64,000 nt of DNA from Virgisporangium ochraceum. Its GTDB lineage: Bacteria > Actinomycetota > Actinomycetes > Mycobacteriales > Micromonosporaceae. Where the stretch lies: NCBI RefSeq assembly GCF_016863655.1, contig NZ_BOPH01000036.1, forward strand, positions 1 through 64,000. Direction: 5' to 3'. Under the pieces are notes generated by a model, which had not been told where the DNA came from, ran no database searches, and was given only the letters and a program-made list of their open reading frames with translations. Each line of letters opens with the position of its first letter. Positions within the stretch are counted from its first letter, which is position 1. The position numbers and the translations under genes were made by a program. Positions 60,213-64,000 of the stretch are shown here, one piece after another.

Positions 60213-60800
60213 ATGGGTGCCAGAGGCGGTTACGCCAAGGGCCGCGCGAAGCGGCGCGAGATCCTCGACCATGCCATCGCGCTGTTCGGCGAGGTCGGCT
60301 ACCGCGCCGCGTCCCTGCGCGAGATCGCCACCCGGAGCGGCATCTCGCACCCCGGGCTGCTGCACCACTTCCCGACGAAGGAGGCGCTGCTGCTCGCGGT
60401 CCTCGCGCACCGCGACGAGGTCGACGGCGAGCTGTTCGCCGGGTCCACCGGCACCGGCGCGCTGGGCCGCCTGGTCGACCTGGTGCGGCTCAACGCCGAC
60501 CGGCGCGGCGTCGTCGAACTGTTCACCGTGCTCTCGGCCGAGGCGACCGCGTCCGACCATCCGGCGCACGCGTTCTTCGTCGAGCGGTACCGGCGCACGC
60601 TGGCCGGCGTCGAGCGTGCCTACCTCGCCGCCCGCGACGCCGGTGCGCTGCGCCCCGACGTCGACCCGGCCGCGGCGGCCCGTCACCTCGTCGCGCTCAT
60701 GGACGGGCTGCAGATCCAGTGGCTGCTCGACGACCGCCGCACCGACATGGTCGACCCGGTCCGCGCCCACATCCAGGCGCAGCTCACGGTCCCGTTGTAG
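60213..60800 (+). CDS. TetR-family transcriptional repressor
   Basis: 195 residues. N-terminal TetR helix-turn-helix: RREILDHAIALFGEVGYRAASLREIATRSGISHPGLLHHFPTKEALLLAVL. The C-terminal ligand domain (about 70-195) is of the TetR_C_6 type by appearance. It should control the divergent MFS gene; the short gap contains an ACCA-CC-TGGT dyad (60181-60190 region). Confidence 0.92.
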   Translation: MGARGGYAKGRAKRREILDHAIALFGEVGYRAASLREIATRSGISHPGLLHHFPTKEALLLAVLAHRDEVDGELFAGSTGTGALGRLVDLVRLNADRRGVVELFTVLSAEATASDHPAHAFFVERYRRTLAGVERAYLAARDAGALRPDVDPAAAARHLVALMDGLQIQWLLDDRRTDMVDPVRAHIQAQLTVPL

Positions 60801-60866
60801 ATCCGACAGAACCTTTCGACCCCCGCGCGCCGTATGGGGAGGGACGCGCCAGCGGGAGGGTGGTCG

Positions 60867-61387
60867 ATGGGGGAGACCTTCGAGGACTTCGTGCGCGGCT
60901 GCGCGCACCGGCTGTACCGGGTCGCCTGCCTGCTCACCTCCGGTGACCTGGCCCGCGCCGAGGACCTGGTGGCCGAGGCGCTTGCCGCGTCTACCTGGCC
61001 TGGCCGCGCCTGCGCGACGGTGACGCCTACGGCTACGCCCGCCGCACCCTCGTCAACCTGCACACCGACTGGTGGCGGATCAGCCTGCGCCGCCGCGAGG
61101 TGGTCACCGACCGTCCACCCGACCGCGGCGGCGCCGGCGACCCGGCCGGTGAGATCGTCCACCGCGACAGCGTCGCCCGGTCGCTTCGCCGGCTGACCCG
61201 TCGCGGGCGCGCCGTGGTGGTGCTGCGGTACTTCGTCGACCTCACCGAACGGGAGACCGCCGCTGAGCTGGGCATTTCGGTCGGCACCGTCAAGAGCGCC
61301 AACGCCCGGGCGCTCGGCAGGCTCCGGCTCGACCCCGAACTCACCGACCTGGCGCCGGTCGTGCCGACCCGGGAGCAGGAGGCGTGA
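60867..61387 (+). pseudogene. SigE-family sigma factor gene with a single-base frameshift
   Basis: Starts MGETFEDFVRGCAHRLYRVACLLTSGDLARAEDLVAEAL with GGGAGGG 7 nt upstream (sigma region 2). After about 60988 the similarity moves to another frame: VYLAWPRLRDGDAYGYARRTLVNLHTDWWRISLRRREVV, then region 4 (LTRRGRAVVVLRYFVDLTERETAAELGISVGTVKSANARALGRL). Adding one base near GCCGCGTCTAC restores a full-length protein of about 173 residues. It is either a real inactivating deletion or a sequencing error. The downstream partner gene is intact and overlaps the stop. Confidence 0.82.
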
Positions 61388-62187
61388 TGCGAGACCTCGA
61401 CGACCTCCGGCGGGCGTTCGCCGACGAGACGGCCGGCCTGCACCTCGACCTGCCCGTCGACGGGATCCGCCGCCGCGCCCGGCGCGTGCGCGCGCGACGC
61501 ACCGCCCTGCGCGCCGGGGTCGCGGCGCTCGTGGTGGCGCTCGCGGTGCCGGTGGCCGTGCTCGCGCGCGGCTCCGCCGGCACCGAGGCGCCGGCCCGTC
61601 CGGCGCCGTCGTGCGTCCCGTCGATCGCTCCGATGCCGGCGCCCTGGCTCGGGGAGCCGACCGACACCCAGCTGACGGCGGCGACCCCGAACGAGCGTGT
61701 CCGGGTGGGCCTGGCCGGCACGCTGGAGCGGCCGACGCTCGTGGTGGAACTGCGCGACGAGGCGACGGACGTCGTCACCCTGCGGCACGAGTTCTCCGTG
61801 ACCCGGGACGTGACCGCCGACATCCTGCTGCCCACGCAGACCTACTCCAGGAAGTTCGTCAACGTCGAGCTCGCCCTCGCCCCGAACCGGCTCCTCTACG
61901 TCGGCCTGTACGCACGGCCGTCGGACGACGTCAGGATGCTGATCAACGGGTACGGCACGGCGGCCGGTACCGCCTACAACGACGAGACCCTCTGGACGAT
62001 CTTCTGGGCCGAGCGGCAGTTGCGGCCTCCGCTGGAGGACGACGGCGACGCTCCGGGAACCTCCGCTCCGGTGACGATCCGGTTCGAGGTCTACAAGGAC
62101 GGCAACCTGCTGCTCACCACGCCCGCGATGGCCGGCGTCGACCCGGCCCTCGACCCGCGGACGACGGTGACGGCCTGCACCCGGTGA
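61387..62187 (+). CDS. Sigma-linked single-pass membrane protein
   Basis: 266 residues: cytoplasmic start (MRDLDDLRRAFADETAGLHLDLPVDGIRRRARRVRARR), one transmembrane helix at about 39-58 (ALRAGVAALVVALAVPVAVL) and an outer domain of unknown fold. AGGAGG lies 5 nt before the ATG, which overlaps the sigma stop. It matches the plan of other SigE-linked partner proteins. If the sigma gene is truly broken, this protein has lost its partner. Confidence 0.72.
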   Translation: MRDLDDLRRAFADETAGLHLDLPVDGIRRRARRVRARRTALRAGVAALVVALAVPVAVLARGSAGTEAPARPAPSCVPSIAPMPAPWLGEPTDTQLTAATPNERVRVGLAGTLERPTLVVELRDEATDVVTLRHEFSVTRDVTADILLPTQTYSRKFVNVELALAPNRLLYVGLYARPSDDVRMLINGYGTAAGTAYNDETLWTIFWAERQLRPPLEDDGDAPGTSAPVTIRFEVYKDGNLLLTTPAMAGVDPALDPRTTVTACTR

Positions 62188-62208
62188 GCGCCCTGGCACA
62201 CTGACCGA

Positions 62209-62592
62209 GTGGTGTCCTTCGATCTGTTGCTGGTGACCTGCGTCTACGAGAAGGCCGACGGCCCGCGTGCCGCGCGCGACCTGTACGTCTCGCCGGACTT
62301 CCTGCGCATGAGGCACTACGCCGAGGAGAGCGGACGGCCGTGGTACATCGTCTCGGCCGAGCACGGCCTCGTGCGGCCCGACGAGTGGCTGGTGCCGTAC
62401 GAGCGCCACCTCCCCGACACGCCGGGCTGGTACCAGCGGGCCTGGGGCGCCTGGGTGGTGGCGCGGCTGCGCATGCTGGCCGGCGACCTCACCGACCGCG
62501 TCGTCGAGATCCACGCCGCCCCGGAGTACGCCGCGTTGATCCACCCGCACCTGCACGCCAACGGCGCCACCATGACCCACGGCCCGCTCTGA
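62209..62592 (+). CDS. DUF6884-like protein
   Basis: 127 residues from GTG. LLLVTCVYEKADGPRAARDLYVSPDFLRMRHYAEESGRPWYIVSAEHGLVRPDEWLVPYE matches the DUF6884 pattern (related in fold to the YaaA and tRNA-guanine transglycosylase-like proteins found near phage and modification genes). Function unknown. It stands alone, followed by an inverted-repeat element and a convergent gene. Confidence 0.8.
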   Translation: MVSFDLLLVTCVYEKADGPRAARDLYVSPDFLRMRHYAEESGRPWYIVSAEHGLVRPDEWLVPYERHLPDTPGWYQRAWGAWVVARLRMLAGDLTDRVVEIHAAPEYAALIHPHLHANGATMTHGPL

Positions 62593-62639
62593 GGCGTGTG
62601 GGCCCGTGCCAGCTCCAGTTGCCCACGCCCGATGAGATC

Positions 62640-62689
62640 CGATCTTGGACTGTTGTGCACCGTATTCGATGTAGATCTGTCCAAGATCG
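62640..62689. repeat. Inverted-repeat element, copy 3 (CGATCTTG core)
   Basis: Perfect 11-bp arms CGATCTTGGAC / GTCCAAGATCG around a 28-nt centre that is A/T-rich for this genome. It lies in the 117-bp gap between convergent genes, where it could serve as a bidirectional terminator. Its arms are nearly identical to copy 1. Confidence 0.78.
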
Positions 62690-62709
62690 CCGCGTACGGA
62701 GGGCGGTGG

Positions 62710-63363
62710 CTAGTCGAGGCCGCGGCGGCCGGGGGTCCAGAATGGCTTGACCACCACGGCGGTCCTCGGCCAGCCTCGGTCGGTGACCAGGTGCCGGCGG
62801 ACGGCCTGGCACGCGCGCGCCTCGCCCGCGACGTACGCCACGCCCGGTTCCGCGGGCAGGTCCAGGGTCGACAGGCCGGCCAGCAGGCCCGGTCGCGGCA
62901 CCCAGTGGACCTCGCCGGGCAGGTCCAGCCGGTCGCTCGGGTCGTCGACCTCGATCAGGGTGAACGTGGGGACGGCCGGAGGGAGGGCGCGCAGGATCGC
63001 GCCGAACGCGACACCGGCCGTCTCGTCGCCGACGAGGAGGTGGTACGGGGCCTCGCGGGGGACCAGCCGGCCCTGGGGGCGGGTGAACGACACGGGCTGT
63101 CCGGGACGCACGTCGCGCGCCCAGCGGGCGCCGGGACCGTCGCCGGGGTGGTCGAGTACGCAGAGGTCCAGGGCGCCCGCCCGGTGGGCCCAGATGGAGT
63201 AGCTGCGTAGGCGCAGATCGCCGACGTGGACGCGCACGTGTTGGCCCGGCGTCCACGACAGGTTGGTCGGGCCGGTCAGGCGGATCCGGCGCATCCGTGG
63301 CGTGACGTGGTCGACCGCGGCCACCGTGGCGCGGACCAGGAAGTGGTCGAGGAGCTTGCTCAT
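62710..63363 (-). CDS. Siderophore-interacting protein (ferric-siderophore reductase-like)
   Basis: 217 residues. The FAD-binding SIP fold shows MRRIRLTGP, the flavin motif RLRSYSIWAHR (RxYS), GPGARWARDVRPGQPV, and the NAD(P)-side SIP C-terminal part LLVGDETAGVAFGAILRALP...VAYVAGEARACQAVRRHLVTDRGWPR. The family releases iron from imported siderophores by reduction. Divergent from a MerR regulator, 27 bp apart. Confidence 0.92.
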   Translation of the reverse strand: MSKLLDHFLVRATVAAVDHVTPRMRRIRLTGPTNLSWTPGQHVRVHVGDLRLRSYSIWAHRAGALDLCVLDHPGDGPGARWARDVRPGQPVSFTRPQGRLVPREAPYHLLVGDETAGVAFGAILRALPPAVPTFTLIEVDDPSDRLDLPGEVHWVPRPGLLAGLSTLDLPAEPGVAYVAGEARACQAVRRHLVTDRGWPRTAVVVKPFWTPGRRGLD

Positions 63364-63390
63364 GCCCGCACGGTGCCGGTTAATGTGCGG

Positions 63391-63783
63391 ATGAAGTCAA
63401 GCGGGCTGACGATCGGCGAGCTGGCCGACCGGTTCGGGCTGGCCACCCACGTGCTGCGGCACTGGGAGAGCAAAGGGCTGCTCGCCCCGCGCCGGGTAGC
63501 CGGCGGCCAGCGCCGCTACACCGAGAGCGACGTGACCCGGGTCGCGATGATCCTGATCGGCAAGGAAGCCGGGTTCGAGCTCGGTGACCTGCGCACCCTG
63601 CTCGACGGCGGCGACCCGCGCAGGCACACCGACCTGCTGCACCGGCACCTCGCCGCGCTCCAGGAGCGCATCGACCGGGCGGCCGCGGCCAAGGAGCTCA
63701 TCGAGCACGGCCTGGCCTGCCCGGAGCCGTTCGACACGTGCCCGCACGCCCGGCAGCACATCGCCGCGCACATCCCGGGCTGA
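63391..63783 (+). CDS. MerR-family transcriptional regulator
   Basis: 130 residues. The MerR helix-turn-helix (LTIGELADRFGLATHVLRHWESKGLLAPRRVAGGQRRYTESDV) is followed by a dimerisation helix (HRHLAALQERIDRAAAAKELIEHGL) and a C-terminal CPEPFDTCPHARQH stretch with Cys and His that might bind metal. A TAATGT box ends 4 nt before the ATG; a GTG two codons upstream is possible. Probably controls the divergent siderophore-interacting protein gene. Confidence 0.9.
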   Translation: MKSSGLTIGELADRFGLATHVLRHWESKGLLAPRRVAGGQRRYTESDVTRVAMILIGKEAGFELGDLRTLLDGGDPRRHTDLLHRHLAALQERIDRAAAAKELIEHGLACPEPFDTCPHARQHIAAHIPG

Positions 63784-63805
63784 CGCCCGCATCCCGGGCT
63801 GACGC

Positions 63806-64000
63806 TCACAACCGGTGGTAGGCCGCCGAGAGCACGTCGGCGACCTCGAAGCGGCCGGCGCTCACCCCGAGCGGCTCCAGCTGTTCCAGCAACGCGTCGG
63901 GCCGGCGGACGCTGCCGGGCACCTGGTCCAGCGGCGGCTCCAGGCGTGGCCCGGCCGTCCAGAAGTCCGCGACCGACGGCGGCGGCGCCGGCTCCGCGGG
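63806..64000 (-). CDS. C-terminal fragment of an unidentified protein
   Basis: The last 64 codons of a minus-strand gene that continues beyond the right edge. It reads SVADFWTAGPRLEPPLDQVPGSVRRPDALLEQLEPLGVSAGRFEVADVLSAAYHRL then TGA. Codon bias is strongly G/C-third, so it is coding. I do not recognise the family. Just downstream a 15-nt sequence (ATCCCGGGCTGACGC) is directly repeated. Confidence 0.7.
   Translation of the reverse strand, partial: PAEPAPPPSVADFWTAGPRLEPPLDQVPGSVRRPDALLEQLEPLGVSAGRFEVADVLSAAYHRL

Noticed and set aside
60834..61196. A 120-residue protein from the first frame of the sigma gene
   Set aside because: After about residue 50 the translation becomes Thr/Pro/Ala low complexity, whereas the other frame continues sigma homology; a frameshift explains it better.

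Overview
The window is high-G+C DNA (about 70% or more, G/C at nearly every third codon position) with actinomycete content: a cvnABCD conservon, several SigE-type sigma factors with linked membrane proteins, a HelR-type RNA polymerase recycling ATPase behind a rifamycin-associated element, paired bacterial terpene cyclases, and many GTG/TTG or leaderless starts. I place it in a filamentous actinobacterium (Pseudonocardiales, Micromonosporales or similar) without committing to a genus. No rRNA, intact tRNA, CRISPR array, integrase or transposase was seen.

Layout. 1-0.8 kb: tail of a TPR protein, then the 3' half of a tRNA gene that looks like an integration scar. 0.8-16.3 kb: a minus-strand defence operon. 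An NB-ARC/TPR STAND protein with nine 42-residue repeats is followed by the six genes of a type 1 BREX phage-exclusion system (brxA, brxB, brxC, pglX, pglZ, brxL); the brx/pgl genes mostly overlap by a few bases. 16.5-20.5 kb: two NAD(P)-fold enzymes, a tandem P-loop kinase and a SigE-type sigma factor with its membrane partner. 20.5-26.8 kb: a conservon (GTPase, DUF742, roadblock, sensor-kinase-like) and just upstream a two-gene terpene operon (class I synthase overlapping a class II cyclase). 27-34 kb: kinase, EamA exporter with a divergent Lrp regulator, a decayed patch, small enzymes and a methionyl-tRNA synthetase gene with a Met-codon leader peptide and attenuator. 34-42.7 kb: membrane protein, an internally duplicated hypothetical pair, a TetM/OtrA-like ribosomal protection protein with an overlapping leader ORF and hairpin, an ABC exporter and a sigma/anti-sigma pair. 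42.7-43.4 kb: a repeat-filled gene-free stretch. 43.4-50.7 kb: MocR-type regulator, RAE-helR, and two mirror-image sigma/HAF-repeat protein modules. 50.7-64 kb: DJ-1/PfpI and GlxA-type AraC genes, SoxR with a divergent oxidoreductase, esterase, ArsR-MFS pair, GH3 glycosidase with an in-frame repeat-like insertion, MFS/TetR pair, a frameshifted sigma gene, a DUF6884-like protein, a siderophore-interacting protein and a MerR regulator.

Themes. The region is rich in defence and antibiotic response: BREX plus a STAND ATPase against phage, HelR/RAE against rifamycins, a TetM-like protein under apparent leader-peptide control, and a MetRS with a changed HIGH motif whose expression appears tied to Met-tRNA charging. 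Three intergenic copies of an inverted repeat with a CGATCTTG core and a recurring short palindrome give the window a repeat signature that gene annotation alone would miss.
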